Below are positions 35,047 through 47,723 of a stretch of DNA of 64,000 bases, one piece after another. This DNA comes from Chamaea fasciata. Its lineage: Eukaryota; Chordata; Aves; Passeriformes; Sylviidae. Under the pieces are notes generated by a model. That model had not been told where the DNA came from and made no database searches. It worked only from the letters and a program-made list of their open reading frames with translations. Numbering within the stretch: position 1 is the stretch's first letter; every line of letters begins with the position of its first letter. The stretch covers positions 55,923,449-55,987,448 of the forward strand of contig JARCOQ010000005.1 in the NCBI GenBank assembly GCA_029207755.1, in the 5' to 3' direction. The translations under genes and the position numbers were made by a program.

Positions 35047-38000
35047 TCTGCTCCAGTCATAGAAACACCATACAAATCCTCATGAGCTGATTTTTTCCAG
35101 GGAGGCTCCTTACCACTAATGCTGCTGATAGAAAGTCAATATTTAACAGAACAAATGCCACAGAGATACACTTCTGTTTCTGGAAATAAACCTGAAGGCC
35201 ATATTGGACATGCCCTCACATCCCCAACAAGACAAACTAAGCACATGGCCCCAGGGAGAGCCATTGCTGGATCTCAGAAATTTGGCTGGGTTTATCTGCA
35301 GACTGGTGAGGTGACATGAGTGAGAATAACTCAGTAAGTTGCAGTCCTGAAAAACTGTGGTAATTCCAGGGTCCACATAAACATTCTTCCAAAAGACACT
35401 GCAAAACCCAAGGGACAAGTGCAACATCAACTTTCTCCAAGTCCTTTCATTTAGTAAAACAAGTTGCAGAGCAGAGGTTTTTCATAGTTTAAAGTAGCAA
35501 TAAAATGCCCTCAATGGTAACAATTCCTCAGGCCAGCTGAACAACACATGGCTTCCTAGAACTGTTGAGGCATGGCATATGTAGATTTCACTGGGAACCG
35601 TTTTTATTCCTCTCATCTTTTGAATTCCCTGTAATCTTTTCATTTTAGTGACAAATAGACTGCAAGATGTATCCCAGTTAAGACATACTTGAAGTTCTTC
35701 TTTCTTTCCTCTGACACTCAACACTCACTTTAACCAACAGCACAAACTGGCAGAAAAGATCGCATTGGATTCTCATCCTTGCCTCCTCAAGGAATGAATG
35801 CCTAAAAATTGATGATGGGTCTAAAATCCTTCTGGATATTTAACTGCACGCAAAAACACCTATGGAGTGAAGTAGGCATGGGGAACTCTGTCAGGCAACC
35901 TGGAGCAGAGAAGCTGCAGGGAAGATCAAAAAACCAAGTAAAAAATAAAAGGTTGTAACACATTAGACAAGGAAACCCAGCAGGAAGATGCATTTGCTCT
36001 GCCTTCACATGGGTATCTTCAAGCACTGACACAACAGTCAGGACTAAAATGTTGGTTTTCTGATAGACAGGGCTACTGAAAACTCCAAGCCTATCACAAA
36101 AACTGTCACGAGTTGGTATTTTCACTTCCCTCCTTTCTCCTCCAGCCTTCTCCCCAAAAGAAGCTATTGAATCAAAAAAAATGTTTTGGTTTTATTTTAA
36201 GGCAGTGGCTATTTTAAGCCCGTTACTTTGAAATAAAAATAGAATTGTTTGCCTATTCTTTCTTTCCCACTGAAGGAAAGCAGTATTAAAACCTCATCTC
36301 CTTTCATACACAACATAGGTGCAAGGAATTTGCATTTTCCCTGCAGAAGAATGCTGCGGGAAAGACACCCCAAACACATCTCTTGAGTTCATGGGAACTG
36401 GAGGTAAACTTGAGGACCAGCTGAGAGAAGCAATAAAAAGATTGGCTTTATTCTATTGTAGGAATATCCCTTTGACAGTGACCCTGCCATTTTAGTCATG
36501 GTTTTTCTGGGGTACTACATGCCTAACATCTCCCAGTGTACATCCCTGAGAGCAGAGGAAGTGCTGGCCTCCGAAGCGGTAACTGGGGTGAGTGCAGTCC
36601 TTTGTTTTCACCGGATATTTTCAGGGTAGCACAGAAAAAGCAATCACATCTGGGACCACCTCAAGGGGCTACTGGCAAAAATCCAGAAGCTCCATAGAAG
36701 AAGCAGCAGATTGCGAATTTTGCTGCCTTGGGCAGGATGTCTGTTTCCATAATGGCTGGGGAAGGAAGCAATATAAAGGGAGATGGGTCTGATAAGAGCA
36801 CAGCTATGATAAAAAGACTCTGTTCAGTACTAATTTCTTTCAGTAAGAAGAAAGGTACCCACAGTCACTGGGTTACAGACATTAGCCTCTTGCCTCAGTG
36901 AGAAGGGAACTGGTTAGTCTTGTGGCACTGTTGAATACTAGATTTTAACACAAGTTCAAAAATAGACAGAGAGCATAACAAATGAGACAGACAAATCCTG
37001 CAGTTTTGCAGAAAATTGTTAAAATAATTTCTTCATCAATTTCAATGCTGGTGGCTCTGTCCTGCTTTGTTATGGACAGAGGAAAATAAGCAGCTGCAAA
37101 GTGAAGCTCTGTGCTTTGTGAAATCAAGCATCATTTCCACAATAAAAAGTACCAGGCTTTAACTTACAAATTTGTTCTGCTGCCCCTGGATAACTGGGAA
37201 CTTTCGCATTAGTGAACGGAGTGGCATTACTGACTCGCGTATAAAGAGCTTTACTAAAACTTTAAAAAGCACTGTACCATGGGAACACTCCCCTCTTCTG
37301 GCTGCCAGCTTGTCTTTATGCCACCTTGCCTTATTTTTTTACCAAGGGGAAAAAGACAGGTTTTGGAAGTAAAGTTTGAGGCCAGGATTCTCTGTATAAA
37401 CAAAGCCATTCACAATATGATGGATAATCACATTCTCTTACTTCCCAGCATCTGCCCATGGCACGTTGTCCCACCCGCCCTCGTGTTTGGTTCGTTTTAC
37501 CTTTTCCAGGTGTAGTTTTATTTTGTGCATTCCTACGTCAAATGTCCGCACTGACAGCATCAAGGGGATGGCTGCCACTGCACTGCTCGGACCTGAAATT
37601 CTCTCTTCGGAGAAATCCTGACAGGCTCGGAGGCAGGAGGCTAACGCTGCAGGCTGTGTCATGAGCTCCTCCTGGTGGTCAGGAATACTGGATTAACTTC
37701 CCTGCGTTAAGAGCTCAAGGATAAAAATACAGCTTTCGAATAAAACCACAGCTTTCTACTGCTCTTCTCTTCTGTACTCAAGAAATGCATAAAGTGGAAA
37801 CGTAAAATGAGCCACATATTCTGGGAGTGATGTGAAGGCTTTCATTCCTCACTGCTTCCACAATGGCTAAAGGGAATGAACACATCCTTACCCCTCATAT
37901 TTGGGGTATTTTTCACAAAAAATCACAAGTATTACATTTTGTTCCGAGCAGAATTAATTTCATTTGCTGTGCTTTCCAGTCTTGTGTGACCCACAGCCAA

Positions 38001-38845
38001 GGAAATACATCCTTCCTAAATATTTGTGTCTGTTGAAACATTCTCCATGCTGAGTCTGCAGGACAGCAAGAGGGAAAGAGGAAGGAGTCAGCCCTACCAT
38101 CATCTGAGATTGGAATGCAATGGATAGAATGGGAAATCCTATTCTACCCCAATAGCATGGGTAAAAATATTACAGACAGTTGAATTATAACTAATCCTGG
38201 CCCAAGGTGCTAACTAAATCTCTTTGTTAGGCACTTCACAAGCATCCAGCAGCTGCCATCCCAGAAAGGATATGTCACTAAGGACAAGCAGTAACACCCA
38301 AGTGAAACAAGAGGGAAGAAAGAAAACAATGTAAGAGTTTTTGCAAAGACTGTCACTAGCAATGATCTCTACTCCCTTTCTGGCTGGCCATTAAAATATG
38401 ACATTATAGCACTGCAGAACACCTTCTGATTCTTTATAAAGATATCTAAATAAATGAATATGTGAATACATGTATACATTAATTTCTATTAATTTATTTT
38501 ACAGACTCTACCAGGTAGTAGAAATACAACCTTGCACCACATCTACCTTTGCTCAGAACCTTGCCATCAAAAACCAACTTGATCTACAGGGAAATTTCAG
38601 AAGGGGGCATCAGGCAGTTTCCTCAGAGCATGCCCGAAACTGTTGTTAATCCTGTCCATTTTCTGTACACACCCAAGATGCCTCACATCAGAACTATTAA
38701 ACCCAGCATCTTGCACTAGAAAGGCTCCTTTTAGAAATGTTTTGTCCAGGACATCCTTCTGATGACTTGGCACAGAATTGTGAAACAGCTGACCTAAGTA
38801 ATATTAGAAGGTTCATTTTCCTCCACAATCTTCAGCGTCCCTTCC

Positions 38846-38863
38846 TTTTTTTTTTTTTTTTTT
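38846..38863. repeat. Poly(T) run
   Basis: About 18 consecutive T on the plus strand. Confidence 0.9.
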
Positions 38864-38955
38864 CTTTATTGCTTCTACATGATCACTGTCCCTCATTTTG
38901 TATATGAGGTGCAAACCATGGACTTCCAAAACCTAGATTTCACCCAGGTTCTGTC

Positions 38956-38972
38956 AGAGAGAGAGAGAGAGA
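38956..38972. repeat. (GA)n microsatellite
   Basis: About eight GA units on the plus strand. Confidence 0.9.
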
Positions 38973-41900
38973 AGTGGATTACACCATGATCAGAGGCACA
39001 GCCTGGCCCTGTGTCCAACTGCATTCCTGTGTAAACAGCATTTACCTCAGAAGTCAATCACTGCATATACATGGACACAAATATGCATCTTTTCTTCTGC
39101 ACACCTCTAAGATACCTTGCAAAATAAAAATTACACAGGTTCTATGTTTGAAAGTGATCTAAAAGTCCCTTGTCATAACATCTCCATGACATCTCCATCT
39201 CTTTTTCTAAATTTTACTGTTACACTTTTTTTATTTCCCTGGTATTGATGTTATTGATTCTGATTTGATGGTGTTGATTTGAAAGTTCTTTGGGCTTTTG
39301 AGTTTTACTGGCTGTTCACAGGTACGGCAACCTTTAGGTTCACACTGTGTGAGTGATTAATTAGCACCACCTTAAAATATCAATAACAAAAATATCAATA
39401 TCAAATTGATATTCCTTAAAATATCAATTTGAGGAAACAGGAAAATCAGCTCAAAAGAGTTGCACTCAGAAACATCCTCAAAGATTCGGAGAATTTGAAA
39501 AATGTAGAAGGGAAGGCCAGAGATGTCTTAATTTACATTTGAGAATCACATCAGTGAAATGGATTCAGTACTTCACTGCAAAGCATAGCCAAAAACTTAA
39601 GTGGAGAATTAAGTAAAAATCAATATAGATCTCTAAAATGTTCATTGAGATTCTGTAGCTTCCAGCTAAAAAACCAAAAATATATAGAAATAATCCATTT
39701 AAGATTTATCAAATTTTTTTATTTTTAACTTGTATCAAACCTGGTTGCAAACAGTATACAAGTTAAAACATGAGAAACTGAATAGGGAAAAAAGCCCAGA
39801 GTCAGTAAATATCCTCCAGTTCAGATCCTTTGCAAAACCAGTCAGAACCTGGATCCTTTATAGCCCAACCTTCTTGGTAGCTGATAAAGAATTTCAAGCA
39901 GACGGATCCAAAGTTTTTAAACAAGTCTCCAATAGATGCTTAGTTTAGATGTTTTTATAAGAAAGCAAAATGGGTCTGGTCAACCTCCTTCCATCCTGTT
40001 ACTGCGGGAACAGAAATACTGATGATTCAGTGCCACTAACAGAGTTTTCCAGGCAAAGCTGCTACATTATCAGGTGACTGGAACTCCGGACCAAGCTACA
40101 TTCCACTTAAATAAACAACTGAAGAATGAAATAAATCAAAATGGCAAAGGTTTAGAAAGAACTTTTCCAAAACTGCAAAATGGAGAGGTTCACTTCATAC
40201 TATGCTGGTAGCGTAAGTGAAAAACTGGTTTGGAAAAGTAAGATGTCAGTAACACTTCAAAATGCTCAAAACCCAAACTGACCTCAGGGGTTGCATTTAT
40301 AAGAGTGCTCACACCATTCCAGGTTGGTTTTTTGTCACGTTTATCACAGGAATGTGCTTAACCTCTACACACCTGACATCCATGCCAAGGACAAGAGGAG
40401 GCCACCGAAGGATCCCCGAAAACCCTTCCCCATCTGGCCGCAGTCCCCAGCGGGCAGCACCTGGCGATGGGAACCGTCCTCTCCCTGGTGAGGTTGGTCA
40501 GATCTTATGCCCCTGCACAGAAGAAGGCAGGGGTGTCTTCCAGGGTCTCACCCTTTCCATGCTCTGCGCCACAGGGGCTGGCAGAGTCGGAATACTCTGC
40601 TGACTTGCGATTCCTCTGACCCCTTCCCTCACCAGTGTACCCCTGAGGCCCTCATCACATTAGCAAAACAAAAGTTAGGATTCAGCAGTGCAATCCAAAG
40701 CCTTCCCCTTCAAAGAATTCCTGCATAGGAGAAAACAACTCCCAGGCAGCAGAGAGAGTCATCTTGCCTCCTTCCAACAAAAGGCTAGGACACAGCAAGA
40801 TCACTTTTTTCCAGAAGAGCACTGGAAGTTCTGAATCATCCTGTCTTGACCAAGGACCCCAAAAGAGCAAACCACAGCATCACCTGAAAACCCTTAGAAG
40901 AACAGCTACATATTTAAATATATGTCACTATATCTGCTGAGGCATTAATACTAATCTCATCAGAATTATCATTTGCATGTTCAGGATATGAATTGGTTAG
41001 AAATAAAGGGTAGACAAGGTGTGCAAATCTAAGCAGATTCTTCCCTAAAAAAAACCCAGTGGTGCTTCTAGTCAGAAACCCAACCCTATTTCCCTACTTC
41101 GGCCCTGTTACCTGCAGTGATTTCTATCAACTTAGTCTAAGTACTTCAGGTATTAAACCTATTCAGTTAAACTCCTCCATGCAGGTGAGAGTGAAAAATC
41201 TAGTATTCCTGTAGTTAATTAATAAAAAATTACTTCATTTTATAGATACTATTTTCTTTCTATTCTTTACCACTATGTACATTTTGATCTGATTAGTCGA
41301 CACCTTTCAGATATCAAGTTATACCACAACCTGTGCTCTAGTGCTTCAGCTAATGACTGGAGGCATGGGCTCCACAGAACGTCTAACAGATCAGTGATTT
41401 CTTTTGTGTTGTTCCCAATCTTTCAGTCCTTTTCAGTGAACCACAACAGTGCAGCACAGAATAGTAACTCAGTTTCTTCTTCAAGCTGTGAACTGTAAAA
41501 TATAGTGAGAGTTCACATCAGTGCAGAAAAAAATATACAGAAATAGCTGAATGTCTCAACCAAGGGGAAAAGAATTGAAGTTTTTAAGAGTATTGACACC
41601 AGTACTTTGGTGTCTAATGAAATGTGTAATAAAAGGATTAGTGAAGACACTCCTTTGATCACAGCTAATATTACTGGAGTTTGGTAGCTGACATTTTATA
41701 TCGTTTAAAATTCTTTGAGATTAGAGGCAACAGATAAATAATGGCAACATTACTGAAAACAGTCTATAAGCTATCAGGGCAAGGCAGTGGCTCGGTACTA
41801 TGAGTACATAAGGACTGTATGGAGGATATGTCTTACATCAGAACCATGAGTGCTACACAGGAAATCCCACTCTCCAAATACTTCAGTTGTTCCAATACTG

Positions 41901-43002
41901 ATCACTTCCACTTACAAACATCACTCATAGGGGAACTCAGACGTATAACACAAAGTATCTTTCATGTTCTGTACAAACTGAACTTCTTAAAGTGAAATCC
42001 TCTTAATAGTGAAGAAAATGCATTAACAGAACCAGTGTCTAAAATAACTTCCTGTAGCACCAGAAGAGGTATGTTATACAGTGTTTTTGAGTTTTCCCAA
42101 AGCATCTCACGAATTCTTCTTTTCTAACCTGCTGCAAAAGCCTGGGGGAAAAAAGGCATCCTTCACATGCCATGTCCTATTTAATACTTGGTCTCCCTCC
42201 CAAGACTACAGTTCAGCACCACTTGTGGTGCTTAATGACAGGCACAGCTGTCCAGCAGTCTTTGCAACACGATCAACTCAATTTGCAGTAGTGCACTGCA
42301 CAGCTCACAGGTTTTTCTTCTCCTCGTTCCCAGTAGACCTGGGCTGAGTATGAACAGACTTGGAAGCAAAAGGGTTCCTCTCAAGGACGAACCTCATCTG
42401 AACAACCAGTTCTGACATTACTTTTAGGACAGCTGGCATGGCAAATACACTTTGAATGCTCTCCTTCAAGAGATGCAATGCTTTAAACACATGGGAACAA
42501 CTCTTCTGTTCAGTAACCATATCACAATGGAATTTAAAACCCTTTCTACAAGGGCTGGCTGAGCACAGGAAAATTTTTACTGAGCCAGAACTGTAACAGA
42601 GCAATTCAAAGACCTTTTGTAAAAAAGTAAAAAAACCCTTTGTTAGTAGAAATCAACTTAAGAATGAAGCACAGTATTATCTTCTTCAAATTAATACTCA
42701 GCTGAAACTGCTGCCAAATGAAACCAAAATTTCCACAGCCCACATCGTATTTGAGGAGACCTAAGTAGCAGTTTCTAGAGTTTTGTTGGCCCAACTTGTG
42801 TCTTTATGACTTACCATCATACACCTTACCACCAAGGTGTACGATTCATGGGCAAATGTTTCTTCTGAACAGGTATCACATTCTCCAAGTATGGACAGAA
42901 ACTTTACTCACACTCATTGCAGCAAAACTTTCTTACATGGAATAAACTTTGGGGCAAAGCATCACACACAAGCAGACTCTTTGTATACTGGTTTTCGGTT
43001 CG

Positions 43003-43019
43003 TTTTTTTTTTTTTTTTT
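43003..43019. repeat. Poly(T) run
   Basis: Seventeen T on the plus strand near the presumed end of the KDM7A transcription unit. Confidence 0.85.
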
Positions 43020-43255
43020 AGTTGACTTATATGTTCCAAAGTAGATTATTTTTCCAAGACCAAGGCAAATACAGCAGAAGCAGTACAGATAAATAGATCT
43101 ATTTAGCCAAACACAATTCTTTGAAAATTTGCAGTAGTTATTCTAAAGATTGAATATAATTGGCTTTCAAGAAATCAGACCTTAGTCGAGACAAAGCAAA
43201 CAGTGCTATTAGCCAGCTGTTAGGTGGAATACTATGAGCTCTAGCAATGACAGAT

Positions 43256-43261
43256 TTTATT
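43256..43261 (-). terminator. Candidate distal poly(A) signal
   Basis: Minus-strand GTGAATAAAATC. It is the last clean AATAAA before sequence of intergenic character, giving a 7.3-kb 3' UTR if used. Confidence 0.25.
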
Positions 43262-44100
43262 CACTGTCTTGATCACCAGCTGTTTTTTCTGCAGGTAAAA
43301 ATTTCAGTCACTACCACTGTGGAAACCAAGGCATTTAACAATCCTGGCTGTATCAGAAGGAGTAACAATAACATTCTGGTTTTACAGTTTCAGTCCTCAT
43401 TAACTTTTGGCTTGAGATAGCTGACATTACTTACCAGCACTAAAAGTGTAATTTTAAGGGCTCCCAGGACAAATACTTCTATACAAAGAAAAAACTAAGT
43501 TTCTACAGAAACTAACACTCAGCATGATTGCCTTCACCATATTCCTGCTATTAGTCAGGTTTCAATCATCAATCCAAAGTTCCAACTAAACAAAATGAAC
43601 TAGAAAAGGTTTGGTTGAACATGTTAACTAATGAGCTGGAACCTCAAAAACTTCACAACTTAAGCAGGTCAGGACATACCCTCTGGACAGAGCTGAACTT
43701 TACTAAAGGTACAGAAATGAAAAGCCAGTCTGTAGGCATTTTACCAATGGGTACTTCACCTCAAACACAGCAGAAGACTGTTGATTAAAAACCAAAAGCA
43801 GTAACTTTAGTTTTCAGACACCAAGAAGGGTATCTTGTTCATTCCCTGACTTCAGAAATTCAATTCTTTTGCTGGACTTGGTAGCTTTGGTATCTTAAAA
43901 ATCCACCTGTCCCTCAGGAAAGAACAATCCAGATATTTCTCCATCCTCTGCAAACAGAAAAGCAGAAGACCAGAAACTCTGACTTGTAATGAAAATATGG
44001 CTCCAGCTGTTGAAGGCTATCCAGTAGCATTTAAAACAGCACTTGAGATATTTCACGTTTTCAGTGTATTATTCTGTCATCCACTAAACAGCTGAGACAG

Positions 44101-44114
44101 AAAAAAAAAATAAA

Positions 44115-44159
<45 letters not shown>
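44101..44159. repeat. Long poly(A) tract
   Basis: Fifty-nine bases of A interrupted only by four T on the plus strand, the longest homopolymer-like tract in the window. It would be a poly(U) tract in a KDM7A 3' UTR. Length in an assembly may be unreliable. Confidence 0.9.
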
Positions 44160-44162
<3 letters not shown>

Positions 44163-46465
44163 GAAATAGCAAAGTTACTTGTGTAGGTTTTTATATCGGT
44201 ATGAAACTTGTATTTGTGGCCCACTGAGGAGCTCTCTTTAGTCTATCATTTGAAGACCAAAACACTGTTATGAGCAGTGAGTTGAGTGTGACAAATCCAG
44301 ATGAGTGTTTGATGGAAATGCATAGGTTGTAGCATTGCTATTCAACCACAGTGATTAAGACCTTTTCAAAATATGCAGCTGCTCTGACAAACAGCTCTTT
44401 CAGATCTTTGGCAAATCTTGGGTTAACCAAATGCAAAATCAGTTTTAACACATTAATTGAAAAGATGTAAAGGCATGTCAAAATACAATGGGAACAGATA
44501 TCTGGACATATAAATATTTCATCAACCCCTGTACTTGACTTACGATCCTTCCCTCCACTCAAATGAAATCTGTTTTTGAAACTGCATAGAAGTTTCTGCT
44601 CCCCAAATCTGCAACACTATCATGTTTTAAACTTGAGGCCACAGAACATCCCAGATTGTCATGGGTTTTTAACTGTGCCATTAAGCAGTACATGGTTTGA
44701 TGAGGTCAGCATTCCTGTTCTTTTTCTGCAAAGCACCTAGCACAATTAAGTCAATGAACAGATCTCCTAGTCATTATAGTCAACCATAAATTCTTTGTAA
44801 ACCAGAAGCCAGGCTAAGAAGCAAACCTGAACAGCTGAACAGGATGCTGATATCAAACCTTTTTGCCACCTAATTCTTCCAATGCCATTGGTGCATCATT
44901 TATCTCAGGCTCCCAAGAATGACCCTCAGCACAGCACTGCAGCAGCTCAGTGGGGCAAAGGAGAAGGCTTTACACCAAGCTGCAGGGTGGGGCAGCAATG
45001 CTTGCCTCATCCCCTTGGAAAGCACCCACATGCAAACACTGCACTGCCCCAGGAGTCGAAGTAGGGAGCACTGGCAGCTGCAAACCAGATGATGATGTCT
45101 GGAGGGAAAAATCAGCAGGGAAGTCCTCCAGGACAAAAGCAAGTATGGCTAAGCATATGTAAGTGTGGAAGAGAAAGATCTTCTTCCAGAAACTGTACAC
45201 ACTTCAAGGAAAAAGAAAAAACCAAAACAACCTATAAATCAAAAGCTGAGTCAGTCATCAGTAGCATGAGACAAACCTGAACAAAAACCAAGAGAAAGAA
45301 TACAAAAATACCATTTGACACCCTTCTTACAGATCTAGGCCTGATAATATGATGAATCACAAACACTTCCATCTCCTTTTTATATCAGGATTCAAAAAGA
45401 ATATACACATCTTCACAAAATGCATTTAGTTGTCATATAATATAAGTGGATTGAAATGAAATTTGCACTTTGAAAAAAAAAAGGTATGAGAATATTCCCT
45501 CCCATTTCTCCACAAAATTTCTTCTTTAAAATGTGACAAGCAAAGGGCACAGAGATTGGACCTAGAAAAACATTTTTCTCCTGACGATATTCTGTACATT
45601 TTACTGTATTTACACTGAAGTAAATGAGCAGAAGTCTGAAGAAATTAAACACTTTTGAGTGCTAAAATCAAAACATAAGCATACAATTTTTTAATTTCAG
45701 TATTTTAAAGTACAGAAAGTGGAAACTATGAATATCAGATACAAATTTAAACAAAGCCACTTGTTCTCCCCTAGAATAATCAATGTGAACTACTTATAGA
45801 AACTTACAAATTTAAAGTAAAATCAAAACAAAATAAATACTGTACATACACTTTCCCTGCCTGCAGGCAAAAGAGGATGGGAAATACTGTTATGAATTGA
45901 AAAAAATGCTCTTAAAGCTGCAGCATCCCATTTCCCAGCCAAATACTTAACACAGTAGTGCGTTTCTGTAAAAAGGAAGACACACATACACCGACCCCTA
46001 CTGAGCAGACAAGCTAGTATTTTCAGAAACATTAAGATAGAAATTAGACCACGAGAGTAGAAAAGGAGGAAAAGACAAATGGGCCAGCAAACCATTACTA
46101 CAAAACTAGTAAATATAGCCAAGAACTAGCCCCGTGGTTTGTTTTTTTTCAAATTCCATGTTTGTTTTTTTTTTAAAAAAAAAATCACCAAAGCATTGGC
46201 AGCAATAGACATTTCCCAGCAGAAGTGACATTACATATCAATATAATCTCTTAAAGTGATCCCTTTCATTCCCTTCCCACAGCATGAAACTCTTATGGCT
46301 TAATTTATATTAAAAGTAGAAAAAGTCCTTTTTTTTCCAAACAGAAATGCAGCCTATGAAAAACACGCATTTCCTTATCAGTGCTACTTTCATTTCCCAT
46401 CCACTGCATGACTTATCATTCATACTCTCCCACAAAGAGGGTTACCAGGGTGTTTTCTTGTTGGG

Positions 46466-46475
46466 TTTATTTATT
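46466..46475 (-). terminator. Candidate overlapping poly(A) signals
   Basis: On the minus strand two AATAAA hexamers overlap (AATAAATAAA), about 4.1 kb past the KDM7A stop and next to a T run on the plus strand. Proximal site candidate. Confidence 0.25.
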
Positions 46476-47685
46476 TTTTTTTTTTTTTGGAAAAACGGAT
46501 GTTGCAGCTTTTCATCTTGTTTAACAATAAACAGTAAGGCCCTTGGTTCCATTTGTATTTCTTCTGTCAAAGAGTAGTGCTGGGCTCACTCAGCCCCAGA
46601 ACTACAAACAGCTTTTAATGGTCTGGAAGTATTATGCGAATGACACTCTGGAAAGACACAAGGCTTGGGGGTCATGGTGGGAGTGTGAAGGGACAGGTGG
46701 GCATGTGGAGTCTAAAGAGGACACTAGCCACTGGGTCATTCTAGTTTCAGGTCTGCTTAGTCTCCACAGCTACCAAAAAGGGGGTAGGCAAGATTCTCAC
46801 CAGCTCTGGCTTTGAAATCCTGCAAAAATGTTCAACAGTTGCAACCTTATGGTCTTGTGAGTGAAGGTAGCTTATGCCTTAGAGCAAAGCCCAGGGGAAG
46901 CTGAAGCATCTAAAATGTGGTCGTGACACTGTGCTCTCTTACATCTCTACCAAAGGTAACACAAGCACTACAATCAACAAAAACAAAAATCAAAACCCCC
47001 AAACCCCCCGTGTGATCAGAAAACAACAATTTTAACTCTCAACATCTAACCCTTCCAAAATTCTCTTTAAGAATGAATTCATGTAGAGTATTATAGGTTG
47101 CATAGGTAATCTACCTCAGAGGTCAACAAAGGCTACCCTGTAGCCAGGGTTTATTAGCAAGTATAGTAGGAGAAGAAAAGGGAAAGTTGCTGGAAGAGTC
47201 TTTGATATAGTTTCTAGGTGGTCTTTCCATTTTCATGTTTTTCTTTTTTTGCAATTGTAGGAACATGAGAACTTAAGAGAGTGGGAAAACCCCTACAATA
47301 TTTCATTTCCTATTGTTCTGCCTACAAAAAAAAAAATTTTAAAAATAGAATTGAGTTTTATACCAAATGTGAGTTCTCTGACTTTGCAAAAAAAATTATC
47401 CTTGAAAACAAGTTTCCATAGCAGGCATAATTTGCTGTTGTCCAGACAGTGTTCCCTACTCCCTCCCTCTTCCACCCCAAGTGAGACAGCAAGGAAAAAA
47501 ACTGGGCTTTTTCTCTCCATTACAATAACACAGGGTTCAGTCCATCTACAAAAAGACTGGTGCAGAAGTGATTTCAGCTAGAACACAATAAATATATCTC
47601 TACATACAAGTACACAAAACAAGTGAGGTCACCACATCCTCTTCATGAGCTACCAGGAGATTTCTTTTTTTCCCTTTGTTGTTTT

Positions 47686-47687
<2 letters not shown>

Positions 47688-47719
<32 letters not shown>
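47688..47719. repeat. Poly(T) tract
   Basis: Thirty-two T on the plus strand, which would be poly(A) within the presumed KDM7A 3' UTR. Confidence 0.9.

Positions 47720-47723
<4 letters not shown>

Larger units (their letters stand above)
22752..43255. other. 5' flank of SLC7A11-like and intergenic DNA up to the KDM7A 3' side
   Basis: Apart from the possible 5' exon, CpG-rich patch, CR1 piece and simple repeats listed separately, I see no gene. Open frames up to 202 codons occur near 32 kb but overlap on both strands and are not recognised. Confidence 0.55.

Noticed and set aside
44101..44159. Poly(A) tract as the tail of a retroposed plus-strand gene
   Set aside because: The 200 bases before it show no recognisable coding or UTR sequence and no target-site duplication was seen; a simple repeat is the plainer explanation.
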